From assembly GCA_963681505.1 (NCBI GenBank), contig OY811988.1, positions 3,209,202 through 3,273,201 of the forward strand: a stretch of 64,000 nt of DNA. The letters run 5' to 3'. This stretch comes from Eunapius fragilis. Its lineage: Eukaryota; Porifera; Demospongiae; Spongillida; Spongillidae. Position 1 is the first letter of the stretch. Every line of letters begins with the position of its first letter. Positions 53,881 through 62,797 of the stretch are shown here, one piece after another. Position numbers and translations under genes: made by a program. The notes beneath the pieces were generated by a model. It saw nothing but the letters and a program-made list of their open reading frames with translations. It did no database searches and was not told where the DNA came from.

Positions 53881-54640
53881 GGTTGACCATGCCCATGAAT
53901 CGTCTCAGTTCAGTTAAATTTGTGGGCTTACGCATCATGTCTATTGCAAAGGTCTTGTCAGGGTCTGGTTGAATCCCATTTTGATCTACAATGAGGCCAA
54001 GAAACTTCACTTGCCATTTGGAGAAAACACATTTATCAGGGTTTAAGGTTACTCCAGCATCTTTTATATGTTGTAGTACAGCGGTTAGCCTGTCATCATG
54101 TTCCTGTTGGGTCTTACCAAATACCAAGACATCATCCATCTGGCAAAGAGTTCCACTAAGATCCTGGAGAATTGTACTCATCCTTCGCTGAAAGAGCTCT
54201 GGGGCGCTGGATATGCCAAAAGGCAATTTATTAAAACAGTAGCGACCAAAAGGCGTAATGAATGTAGTGAGGTGTCGACAGCTGCTGGATAGCGGTATCT
54301 GCCAAAATCCACAGTTGGCATCAAGCTTGCTGAACACAGCAGCACCAGCCAGTTGAGCTAGAGTTTCATCAATGGTGGGAAGGGGAAAGTTCTCTCGCAG
54401 CACATTTTCATTTAAGGGTTTCAGATCCACACAGATACGGACTGCATTTGATGACTTTTTGGGAACAACCACCATACCAGCACACCATGCTTAAGGGCCC
54501 TCGACCTTGGTTATTACACCCATCTCCTCCATCCTCATCAGCTCCTCTTTCACTTTGTCTCGTAACGGCAGTGAGACATTCCTAGGGGTGTTTAATGAGT
54601 ATGGTTTTGCATTGTGCTTTAATTGAATTGTGTACTCGGG
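53789..54640 (-). pseudogene. Reverse transcriptase, gypsy element 2
   Basis: The 229-codon frame to 54475 contains VRICVDLKPLN, FSKLDANCGFWQIPL, NKLPFGISSAPE and the catalytic box as QMDD (usual Y/F-MDD or YIDD), then KFLGLIVD. The first residue of the box is changed; the two Asp remain. A stop codon at 54492-54494 separates it from the upstream N-terminal part (to about 54640). Confidence 0.9.
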
Positions 54641-54713
54641 TCCAAGTGTACCGAGACCTTTAAATAGATCACAATACTGGAGATGGATCTTCTCTTCATA
54701 TTGCTCGGTAGAA

Positions 54714-55220
54714 TCAACTCTGGCAATCAGATTCAGAGCTAGTAAAGTTGGGAGTCCCAATAAGTTGGTCTTCAGCTCTCATACAACATAAATCACCTGG
54801 TTCACTGTACGTCCTTTTATATGTAAGGTCACAAACAAACTGCCCAACTGTATCCAACTTGTGGTTCCCTGGCCCGTACAGAATCCTTGACGATTTACCT
54901 AAGGTAGAAATAGACCTTCCAAGCTTCTGAAATGCATCAAATGAGATTGCAGTAACTTCTGCTCCGATATCTAACTTGAATGTAATGTTTCTGCCAAGCA
55001 GTAGTACACGGGCAAGCCAAAAACTCTCTTCACACTCACCAATTGTATCCAGAAACGTATCAGCCCTCTCACTTTTTCTGGCTGTGGACTTGCTCCACCT
55101 TTCCAGATCGACATACATTAGCAAAATGTCCCCTCTTCTGGCACTTGAAGCATGTTGCGTTTCTTGCAGGGCATCTATCCGTCCTATGAGCATCACGTCC
55201 GCAATACTGACATCTGACAT
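54714..55220 (-). pseudogene. Protease region, gypsy element 2
   Basis: Minus-strand frame of 168 codons with FKLDIGAEVTAIS (aspartic protease; DIGA for D[ST]GA) at about residue 83 and a GPGNHKLDTVG segment. The flap and later part follow; it is shifted relative to RT. Confidence 0.8.
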
Positions 55221-55835
55221 GTGTCAATGGTGAGGTTGTAGATGTTTGTTGTGTTCCTCCCTGCCGCATCTGATCAACCTGAGTAGGTTCCTGAACAGGA
55301 GTTTCTTGGAGAGCTGTCTGTTGACTTTTCACAGCCTCGTTTTGACGAACACACTTTTGAGCTTTCTCCAATGTCAACAACGGGTCTAACTGGTGACAGT
55401 GCTGTATCCCGTATACCAACAACCAATCGATCCCTAATCAGTTCCGCCTTGAGCGTTCCATACTCACAATCTTCCGCGAGGCTATGTAGAACGCTAATGT
55501 GCTCGTCCGCTGATTCACCATCCTGCTGGTCACGACGATTGAAGCAGGCGCGCTCAAATATGATATTCTTCCTTACCTGGAAAAAATCGTCTAGCTTCTT
55601 CAAAACACTTGCGTACTTCTTTCTTTCTTCGGAAGAGATACCTGTAGACGTTAAAACGTCTTCTGCCTCTGGGCCCAAGCAGTACAGGAGGGTGTTCACT
55701 TGCCGTTGTTCATCTTCGCCCGAGAGGCCTGCTGCCACGCGGAACTGCTCTTACCGGCGCTTCCAGCGCGCCCATGAGTCAGGCCTTGCAAATTGGAATG
55801 GTTCGGGGGGGTTGAAGTCGAAGACTTGCCATCGC
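55069..55835 (-). pseudogene. gag: Gag of gypsy element 2
   Basis: Begins MASLRLQPP next to the primer-binding site, breaks at a C7 run (about 55805), continues RVAAGLSGEDEQRQ.., capsid-like to about 55430, and in the next frame has two CCHC knuckles (CQYCGRDAHRTDRC, CFKCQKRGHFANVC at about 55115-55215). Two frameshifts. Confidence 0.85.
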
Positions 55836-55843
55836 TGCCACCA
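55825..55843 (-). promoter_or_regulatory. Primer-binding site of gypsy element 2
   Basis: Minus strand TGGTGGCAGCGATGGCAAG directly follows the 5' LTR; the TGG start suits tRNA priming. Confidence 0.75.
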
Positions 55844-55928
55844 TGTACTATTAGCGAGCCATTAATTAGAATACCAAGTACACGCTTGCGCAGTCTATAC
55901 ATACATAGCCTAATACAAATACACTACA
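55844..55928 (-). repeat. 5' LTR of gypsy element 2
   Basis: 85 bp, TGTAGTG...TAGTACA on the minus strand; target duplication CTTTG follows at 55929-55933. Confidence 0.95.
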
Positions 55929-56569
55929 CTTTGGACCACTTCTGGCTGCCAAAACGTTTGGTAGCCAATAGTGGTCAGCCCGGACCAATTTTCGCATGAA
56001 AATGCTATGACATGTTCTATGAGGTCTATGTTGATCTAGGCAATATGTAGCTATGCTAAGTCCTTTATGCCCATATCATCTACATGGCTGCAGAGAAAGC
56101 ATGAATGCATGAGAAATGCAGTGCTTACAGCTGCATAAATCAAGAAGTTGAAGATGAGATGGTAGAAACAATATGTGACGTAGCGAAATTGTTTAGGAGG
56201 ATGTGATACAAATAGTAAGTTGCTGGTGCCATTCCCGAAAATTTTGCACCCTCCCTCCATTTTTTGGCACCCTCACTTCAATTTTTCTAGGAATCGTTAC
56301 ATCTCCTTAGGAAAATAGGCATCTAGTAGAATAGCCATTTATCCTAGGCATTTGGGGATCCACACTCCATAAAGGCACCCCTAACTCTACATTCTTTGAT
56401 GATCCAAAAATACTCTCACAATGGCTTCCCAATGATCTGATGTGAACTGGCTGAAAAGAGGGAGGAGCCTTGTATGAAAAGGGGGATGGGGGATAGGGGA
56501 GGGGGTGGGCGGTTGCAACCTTCTAACTCTCCCATCTGTAATGTTGTGGTTGTCACTATCGGAACCTGC

Positions 56570-57010
56570 TTCCGCATAATTGATGTCGGATAATGAACTC
56601 ATTTTTCAAATGTGACTCATGTCACAAGGGAAGGCCTTGAAATTGATCATTTCCCTCTTTGTCATTATCGAATGATAGCATGAATATGAAGTTCTGCGTT
56701 GGTTCTGTGTTATAACAGTGCGTGCTTTTAGAGAACTGAAATACTCGTGCCCACATCTCATACCCAGTCCAACTGTTATTCACTGCCATTTTTCTTTTCC
56801 TCCTTCTCTCCTTTTTCTTCTTCTTCCACCATAATAAACTGGAGGTAAAAACGATGTTGAAGGGTGCCAACAGCACCAATAGCTTCAGAATTTTATCTTT
56901 AGAGGTCAGAAACTTGTATGACAAAAAATCTCGTTACCGGGCATTTATCTGCTATACTATTCACCAACATACAATAAGCCACACCTATGCTTTAAGCACT
57001 AGTCCCTTTG
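56570..57010 (-). repeat. Dispersed repeat, copy 1 of 2
   Basis: Direct, diverged match to 61735-62170: ATTGATGT(C/T)GGATAATGAA, CTTCCCTCTTTG, TACCCAGTCC.ACTGTTATT..CTGCCAT, AACAGCACCAA, TTTATCTTTAG.GGTCAGAAAC, CACTAGTCCCTTTGG. The inner part is repeat D in reverse. Each copy holds ATGGC(A/G)G..AATAAC on the minus strand. Confidence 0.65.
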
Positions 57011-57172
57011 GTATTCCCTCCTATCTTAGCCAAAAGGAGTTCCCTTAGCCGGGAATATGATAACCCTCCATTGGCCTGCAACCCCTCACCATCCTTAAAC
57101 TCACAGTACCCCTAAATAGCTTGGCGCCTGAGGTGAGGTCAATCTAAGCCACACTGCAATACCTATGCATCA

Positions 57173-57512
57173 TGTCAACAGGACACGTCCATGCCCCGAA
57201 CTTACAATAACCAAATTAGCACCTTCCCTCAACTGGTCTGTCTTGCTAGAAAATACATTTACCACCATGCCCTCATCATTAAACACAATGTCCTTACATT
57301 GTAACTTTACCACCTCATCACAATGCATAAAACCTGCGAAGACCAACAGGCACACTGCCAAAAGTCTGACCTCTGTCAGCGATGGGGTTAGTTCAACTAA
57401 CTCCACCATCAATTTTAACATCTCAGCTGTAATGGACTCTACACTTTTTTGGCTTTGCCAACACCCGCCTCAAACCCTGAATCAAATAGTGAATACTACA
57501 GGTCAAATTATC
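57173..57512 (-). pseudogene. Tyrosine recombinase fragment (Crypton/Ngaro-like)
   Basis: Minus strand reads GLRRVLAKPKKC, then (after a shift near 57440) ITAEMLKLMVELVELTPSLTEVRLLAVCLLVFAGFMHCDEV, DIVF, SKTDQLREGANLVIV, and after another shift CPVDMMHRY. This is the first half of a tyrosine-recombinase catalytic domain. The usual catalytic Arg of the FxRxxE-type box is His here (FMHCDE). The HxxR and Tyr motifs are missing. Two frameshifts and a lost Arg make it dead. Crypton or Ngaro/DIRS origin cannot be separated. Confidence 0.75.
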
Positions 57513-57577
57513 GATGGTTATTCAGAATAGTTACCCCATTGCAAATTATGGTCTTAATAAATATTAATAACTATAGT

Positions 57578-57592
57578 AATAATAATAATAAT
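57578..57592. repeat. (AAT)n microsatellite
   Basis: TAATAATAATAATAATT immediately before the acidic ORF; a second (AAT)n is at 58189-58205 after it. Confidence 0.9.
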
Positions 57593-57595
57593 TAA

Positions 57596-58111
57596 ATGGC
57601 GGACGAGGCAGCGGCAGAAGAGGATGAGGATGAATTCTCTTTTGAAGGTTTCGATGAATATTTGGATGACCTTGATGTGGATTCTTTGGAAGAACCAGAT
57701 GAGGAAGAGAAAATGCTAGCGATAGACCCTGATTTTGCCAGCTGTGGAACGGAGTGGTTAGATGGAGATGACAGCTGCCACCGTTCGATCCAAATTGCGT
57801 TCCTACGAGCAAAGTGTCGACGCGAAGAAGCGCACGCAGTGCTTTGGGCATTGATTGATTGGGACAGGCAAACTGGTGACGAAGCTGAAAGGTGCACTTC
57901 AGGAGTGGCCACGAAAAGGGAGGAATCCCCTCTACCGATTAGGGCCATGCAAGAGGCTGATCACCCTGAAGCTGCTTCAAAAGACTTAGTGGACAGTTTT
58001 CTAAAAAAAAACCACAACAGTTGGATGAGGCTAGAACAGAGGCTCTCTCTAAGAACAGGTTCAGGAGGATACAGAGGAAGTGCAATTAATGGTTTTAAAT
58101 TTTTTTTTTAA
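57596..58111 (+). CDS. Acidic 171-residue ORF, unknown
   Basis: Intronless plus-strand frame from ATG 57596 to TAA 58109-58111. The first 45 residues are mostly Asp/Glu (EEDEDEFSFEGFDEYLDD), then a Cys-containing middle (FASCGTEWLDGDDSC), a helical RAKCRREEAHAVLWALIDW segment, and a basic end. Flanked by (AAT)n at both sides, a T-rich end, and a LINE fragment 0.1 kb downstream, so it could be a retrocopy, a LINE-associated first ORF, or chance. No family recognised. Confidence 0.4.
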   Translation: MADEAAAEEDEDEFSFEGFDEYLDDLDVDSLEEPDEEEKMLAIDPDFASCGTEWLDGDDSCHRSIQIAFLRAKCRREEAHAVLWALIDWDRQTGDEAERCTSGVATKREESPLPIRAMQEADHPEAASKDLVDSFLKKNHNSWMRLEQRLSLRTGSGGYRGSAINGFKFFF

Positions 58112-58306
58112 ATGTCCAGATAGGTTAGTAGAACTGTAGGTTTGTTGGTATATCTTATGCATTATCAGAATACTGTAATTTCACATGTAATAATAATAAT
58201 AATAACTCACTATTGAACTAAGTAACTTGAAATCAGTGCTGTTCCACTGCATATTCATATTTTGTGTAACTTATTACTAGTTATTAATATCAATTATTTC
58301 TATGGA

Positions 58307-59560
58307 AGAAATCAATCTGTTGTTCAAGACAAAGTGAAGGAGTGGACAAACTTTATTACTGTCCTCTCTGAAGCTGCATAATCATATCCTCAAGCTGCCT
58401 TTTTAGCATTATCCAAATCTCTTCAATTTGAATGGTCCCATTTGCAAAGACTAATACCAAACATTGGCAACGTCTTTATCCCTATATGGAATGCTATTAA
58501 TGCTTCTTTTTGGCCTGCTATTTTTGACAGTACAGTATCCTAACAAGACCAATTACTATTCTCCATTCCTGTCAAAATGGGTGGGATGGGCATTCGTAAC
58601 CCTGCTGAAATGGCCAAAATTGCTTACAACACTTCAGTATCAGGCACAAGGCATATTTCAGATGCCATACAATAAAGAAAACCTTTTTCACTAATAGATC
58701 ACAATGCTAAGATGGCAGAGGCAATATCAACTATGCATCATGAACTTCAGCAGCATGATCAAATCAGATTAGATTCAGTGCTTCTCACTCTTGATACAAA
58801 ACAGGTACAAGCCATTCAAAGAGCCATCACATTTAAAACATCTACATGGTTAACAGTGCTACCTACCATAGATCATCATTTTGACCTTTCTGCTACCGAG
58901 TTTCGTGATGCTTTAACAGTCAGATATCATAGACCCCTTTTGAAGATGCCAGCAACATGTGATGGATGTGGTGCAGCCTTTAGTTATGAACATGCCCTAG
59001 ACTGTAAGAAAGGGTGTCTCATTACCAGACGTCACAATGAAGTAAGAGACACTCTTGGTGACCTGTCATCTATTGTTTATAATGACATTATCAGGGAACC
59101 AGTGATACAAGAGGCATGTGAAGTAGCAGGCGAACCCTCCTTAATAGCTGACCTTGGCGTACGAGGGGTTTGGCAGCCTCAGGTTCAAGCACTTTTTGAT
59201 GTACGTGTGATAGACACTGATGTACCCTCTCATGTTCAAAGAAGTGTGGCAGCAGTCCTAGCATCAGCTGAAACAGAAAAATACAACAATGCAGCTATTG
59301 CTAGGCGAGCCTCATTTACACCATTTGTGGTATCAGTTGATGGTGCCTTGGGATGTGAAGCAACCAACTATCTTAAACACCTCTCTGAGCACATCTGCAT
59401 GAAATGGGGAAAGTCCTATGGAGAAGTGATGGGTGGGCTGAGGGCCAGTTTGTCATTTGCAATCATTAGAGCCACTGATTTGTGTCTCCAGGGATCTCGT
59501 ATCAGATGGAGGAATGTTATGGATATGGCTGATGGCATAGGACTTCCCTATATAGTATAA
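58307..59560 (+). pseudogene. LINE 3' part: RT thumb plus zinc-finger/nuclease-like domain
   Basis: The region 58307-58700, in shifting frames, matches the RT C-terminal part (PQAAFLALSKSLQFEW, QRLIPNIGNVFIPIWNAI, PVKMGGMGIRNPAEMAKIAYNTSV). The 282-codon frame 58712-59560 then has LSATEFRDALTVRY, a zinc-binding CDGCGAAFSYEHALDC, TRRHNEVRDTL, ADLGVRGVWQPQVQALFDVRV (nuclease-like core), FTPFVVSVDG and a C-terminal RGSRIRW. Typical of the C-termini of a widespread invertebrate non-LTR family. RT fingers and palm are absent: 5'-truncated, with a stop and shift in the first part. The long intact last frame implies moderate age. Confidence 0.8.
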
Positions 59561-59955
59561 TAGTTAGTTCTTCCAATAATATTTCCCAGTATTTATTTAT
59601 TTCATTTCTTCTCTGGTATTATGGATTCTATACTTACTTTAATTATTCTATGTATGTATTCCTGTTGTATGGTCGGTGTTTCTTTCCTGTCAAAAAAAAA
59701 TTATTTCTATCCATAATATTGAATACCTTTGTTAATAGAGGACTTTGAGTATTCTGATTTATGAGGGTTTTGATACAATTACTTAACCGCTTACAATAAT
59801 TGAAATCGAATTGGATGAATTGGTATTTGGCTAACTACTGCAGCATATGTTGAAGTAATGAAGCAATTACTTAATTTAAAAGTTATTTTAAAGAGTTGTG
59901 TTCTTTCGCAAACACCCTCTATAAGAACAGTCATGTAGCTATTCCTGCTTGTTAA
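59561..59955. other. LINE 3' flank, no gene
   Basis: T/A-rich downstream sequence, including an A9 run near 59690; no coding region seen. Confidence 0.45.
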
Positions 59956-59959
59956 ATTC

Positions 59960-60165
59960 TATTTTACCCGTTTGCGAAGATATAGCTATACTTGTGCAAA
60001 GTCCGTGCACATTTGCCTGCTCTATTCTTGCCAATGATAAAAAACCCTGTCACATCACAATAGGGAGTCGGGTGCATGCATAAATCATTGGCTTGAATCG
60101 AGCGGGAAAATGAACAGTTACTTTGCACTGGTATATCTTTACAAACAGAATAAAAATTAATCAAT
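59960..60165. repeat. Imperfect palindrome related to the 9.2-kb element
   Basis: GAAGATATA..CTTGTGCAAAGT and TGCACATTT near 59975-60015 pair inverted with ACTTTGCACTGGTATATCTTT near 60119-60139. The latter also resembles 9640-9700 (ATTACTTTGCACAGTTGTATCTCC) of the giant palindrome. Confidence 0.55.
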
Positions 60166-60673
60166 TAGGGCAAATATCAATAGATCCGGTAACATCCGCT
60201 GCTGTGACATACACGAGACTTAATCAATAGCTACACGTATTGTCTATCTGCATCCGAACTGTGAATGGGTGTGAGTAACACCCTTTGTATGTAGGACGAC
60301 CTAAAGGACAGAAATCAATGAAACGCGCAATGGTGTGGTTGTATGTACTGCAAATAGAATAGCATTTTGATAAATTGTTCGATTGTTAGAGCGATTACGT
60401 ATACAACGGCAAATATGTATATAAATATGGAGCGAGGTGGGCATTTACGCGTGAACTGTCTCGTCATAGCAAGTGAAATCGCCATTGAAATTAAACCAAC
60501 AAAGTCTGTTTAAAGCAATACTTTTCACTTTTGTTTTCCATGGATGCATTTTTAAGGACGGAATGCAGGGAAGGTGAATCAGGTGATATTTTAACATTAA
60601 CTGAAATGAAACGTATGCATGATTCCGCGACGCAAAAGGTGCGCATATTAGAGGCAAAATAATATCACCTCAC

Positions 60674-61078
60674 CTTATGCTCAAATAATTGCGTTTCACT
60701 ATGGTCATCTTTGATGCGCAGTACCAAACTGCCCTGGCTATTTGGATGGCTACTAATAACGTACCCTTCAAGCATGGTAGATTCTATATAGCCTCCATCA
60801 AATCTCCATAGCTGATTGTCCTCACCAATAAATTTTCTCATTGTGAGTTTTGTATTTTCTAATGAGCTAGTATCATTGTCACACGTGATCACAAGGTGAT
60901 TTTCGGATGTTGAAACTATGAGAAATGCTCCATCGATTCTGTAGTCTAGTATCCAGCTGTAACCATCAGTGGTGATGCCATCAACAGGACATAGAATGAC
61001 ATCAGAACCTTCATTTTCACTGGTCACAATCATAGCAGAGCCAGTTGCTTGAAGGAAAATCTGTGATACATACATTGA
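60674..61078 (-). CDS. Beta-trefoil domain exon 2
   Basis: Minus strand: acceptor TTTTCTTCCTGCAG, exon of 405 nt (135 codons, phase 0 at both ends), donor AAG|GTGAGG. The peptide shows the ricin-B-like three-repeat form (WILDYRIDGAFLIV.., NQLWRFDGGYIESTM..EGYVIS.., LVLRIKD..). One exon equals one domain. It follows the exon at 61162-61563 in the same phase after an 83-bp intron. The 3' donor shows that the gene continues; no next exon is identified between 60.6 and 45.5 kb. Confidence 0.75.
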
Positions 61079-61161
61079 CTGCAGGAAGAAAATCTATTAC
61101 GTTTTGGTTAAATCAATTGGGGGAGGGTTTGGACACACAAAACATTGCTGAATAAACTTAC

Positions 61162-61563
61162 AACTTTTTCAAGTGCACATTTGTCTTTGTGTTTGTGGGC
61201 ATCATCGTTACAATGATGGGGATGTAGTGAAATGTCATGACCAGTGTGGTAATCAACACCAAGGTAGCAATTGCTTTTTTCAGATACAATGAAATTTCCT
61301 TCGCTTCTCCAGAATATGTGCCCATCAATTTTAAAGGTGTCTAAAACCAATTTATTTTCTTTGTCGCATTGCAGTACCATTTTATTATTAAATGTTCCCA
61401 TCTTGAAAGTTCCATCTGGTTGAGTATGTAACCGCCATAAATGGTTGTCCGACACATAAGACATGTCCTTTATGTTACTGTTACTCAGCCTCATTTTTTT
61501 CTTTTGCATGTTGCAGCTTAGATAAGAGCTTGTTCCTAAATTGATGAAGAAAAACAGCGGAAC
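61162..61563 (-). CDS. Beta-trefoil domain exon 1
   Basis: Minus strand: acceptor ATCTCCCCAG, exon of 402 nt (134 codons, phase 0 at both ends), donor GTT|GTAAGT. The peptide has the trefoil Trp pattern (NHLWRLHTQPDGTFKM.., FWRSEGNFIVSEKSNCYLGV.., then CALEKV). Upstream exons, including the start codon, are not identified with confidence. No signal peptide is visible in this exon. Symmetric 0-0 exons of one domain are easily duplicated, which explains the tandem arrangement. Confidence 0.75.
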
Positions 61564-61734
61564 CTGGGGAGATATACATTTGCATAGTTGAACCATTCTG
61601 TAATTAGCATTACTTTATATTATATTTTGTGAGCATGAGGTAAGGACATATTTAGACAGTCTTTATTTGAATACAAAATCTAAAAGCATATACTCGCTTT
61701 TTTAACTGCTACTTTTTTTGTATAGGAGCCTGCG

Positions 61735-62170
61735 GTTCCATATAGGATTGATGTTGGATAATGAAGTCACTAAAAAACATGACTCACGTCTGGAGGACGA
61801 CAGCGAATCAGATAACTTCCCTCTTTGTTGCTATAGAACGGTAACACAAACAGGAACAGTTTTGCGTTGGATGTACCCAGTCCGACAGTTATTTGCCGCC
61901 ATTATTAATCTCCTTCCTTCCGCCACGAAGAACTCTAGCTAGAAAGGGTGTTGAAAAGCGCTAACAGCACCAAATCGCTTCAGTATATATCAAGATTTTA
62001 TCTTTAGGGGTCAGAAACATGTATGACCCATTGGATGAAATACAAAAGCAAGTAGTACCTAATTTGGTATAAGGTGCTTGATACCCGGGCCATACATTTA
62101 CTATGCTATTCCATCGACATTTGGTAAGCCACACATACTCTCTACGCACACGACCCCTTTGGTTATTAAT
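61735..62170 (-). repeat. Dispersed repeat, copy 2 of 2
   Basis: Partner of 56570-57010 in the same orientation. It lies directly upstream (minus strand) of the beta-trefoil exons, and could include their promoter or first exon. Confidence 0.6.
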
Positions 62171-62255
62171 AGTCCCCTGTTTAAAGAAATGATATAAAGC
62201 GAATCCCATAAAGAACAAGCCCATTTGTAGAACAATATGTTAGTGTACGAAACAT

Positions 62256-62345
62256 AGGATTATTACATATCCCCTTTTAACATCACTATTGCCTTCCAAT
62301 CCTATATGCCTGTAACTTTCTCGTAGAGAATGTTTTATTACATGT
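62256..62345 (-). mobile_element. Foldback family E, half copy
   Basis: Only the right arm remains: ATTGCCTTCCAATCCTATATGCC, AACTTTCTCGTAGAGAATG. Confidence 0.7.
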
Positions 62346-62797
62346 ATCACATGGAGTTTGACTTATGTGCACTGTTTTATTTTGGACAACGCACAATGTG
62401 ATAGATAAAAATTTAAGATGGCAGATTGAATTTATTGTTCATGAGGCTGGTGCATTACATATGTGGCATTGTTTACATGTTTTACTTCTTAGAAATAATT
62501 TAACATATAATTCTGGAAGTAATCAGATTGGCTGTACCATTGGCTCTGACAACGTTGATATTAAAAGCCTGCTGTTTGTTGTTTTGCACTGATGCTTACA
62601 TATAAGGTGAAGCCTACTGAAAAATGCATCTGCAGCTTCCCTTTTCTGATTATCACATGACACAATAGAGACAATCCATGGTAGAGCATCACAACTTTTG
62701 CCACGACATTCTCAAATCTTTTTTATTTTTCAGTAATCTAATAGGGCTTATAGAGATTAGTTATTATGTAGAGTTTCACAATCTGATTCACTTTGGT
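62346..62797. other. No gene seen
   Basis: A 75-codon frame at 62365-62592 has no recognisable family. AT-rich. Confidence 0.4.

Larger units (their letters stand above)
51825..55928 (-). mobile_element. Ty3/gypsy LTR retrotransposon 2, older and rearranged
   Basis: Two 85-bp LTRs differing at 3 sites, perfect CTTTG target duplication (51820-51824, 55929-55933), primer-binding site TGGTGGCAGCGATGG next to the 5' LTR, gag with two zinc knuckles, protease, RT, RNase H, integrase. Broken by frameshifts, a stop at 54492-54494, an inverted 0.42-kb segment and an altered RT motif. It is a different lineage from element 1 (different primer site, gag and RT). Confidence 0.95.
51104..56000. mobile_element. 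Old palindromic MITE split by gypsy element 2
   Basis: Left part (51104-51215: CAATTGGTCCGGCGAAAATTGG, AAGTGGTCTGG, TTTTGGCAGCCA) pairs inverted with 55929-56000 (TTGGACCACTTCTGGCTGCC, CCCGGACCAATTTTCGC). The gypsy element separates the two. Inner end not defined. Confidence 0.6.

Noticed and set aside
56622-56924. 100-codon minus-strand frame as the first exon of a beta-trefoil paralogue
   Set aside because: Lies in a dispersed repeat; the Lys/Glu/Arg stretch comes from a (GAA)n-like run. The possible short first exon is recorded only as a finding.
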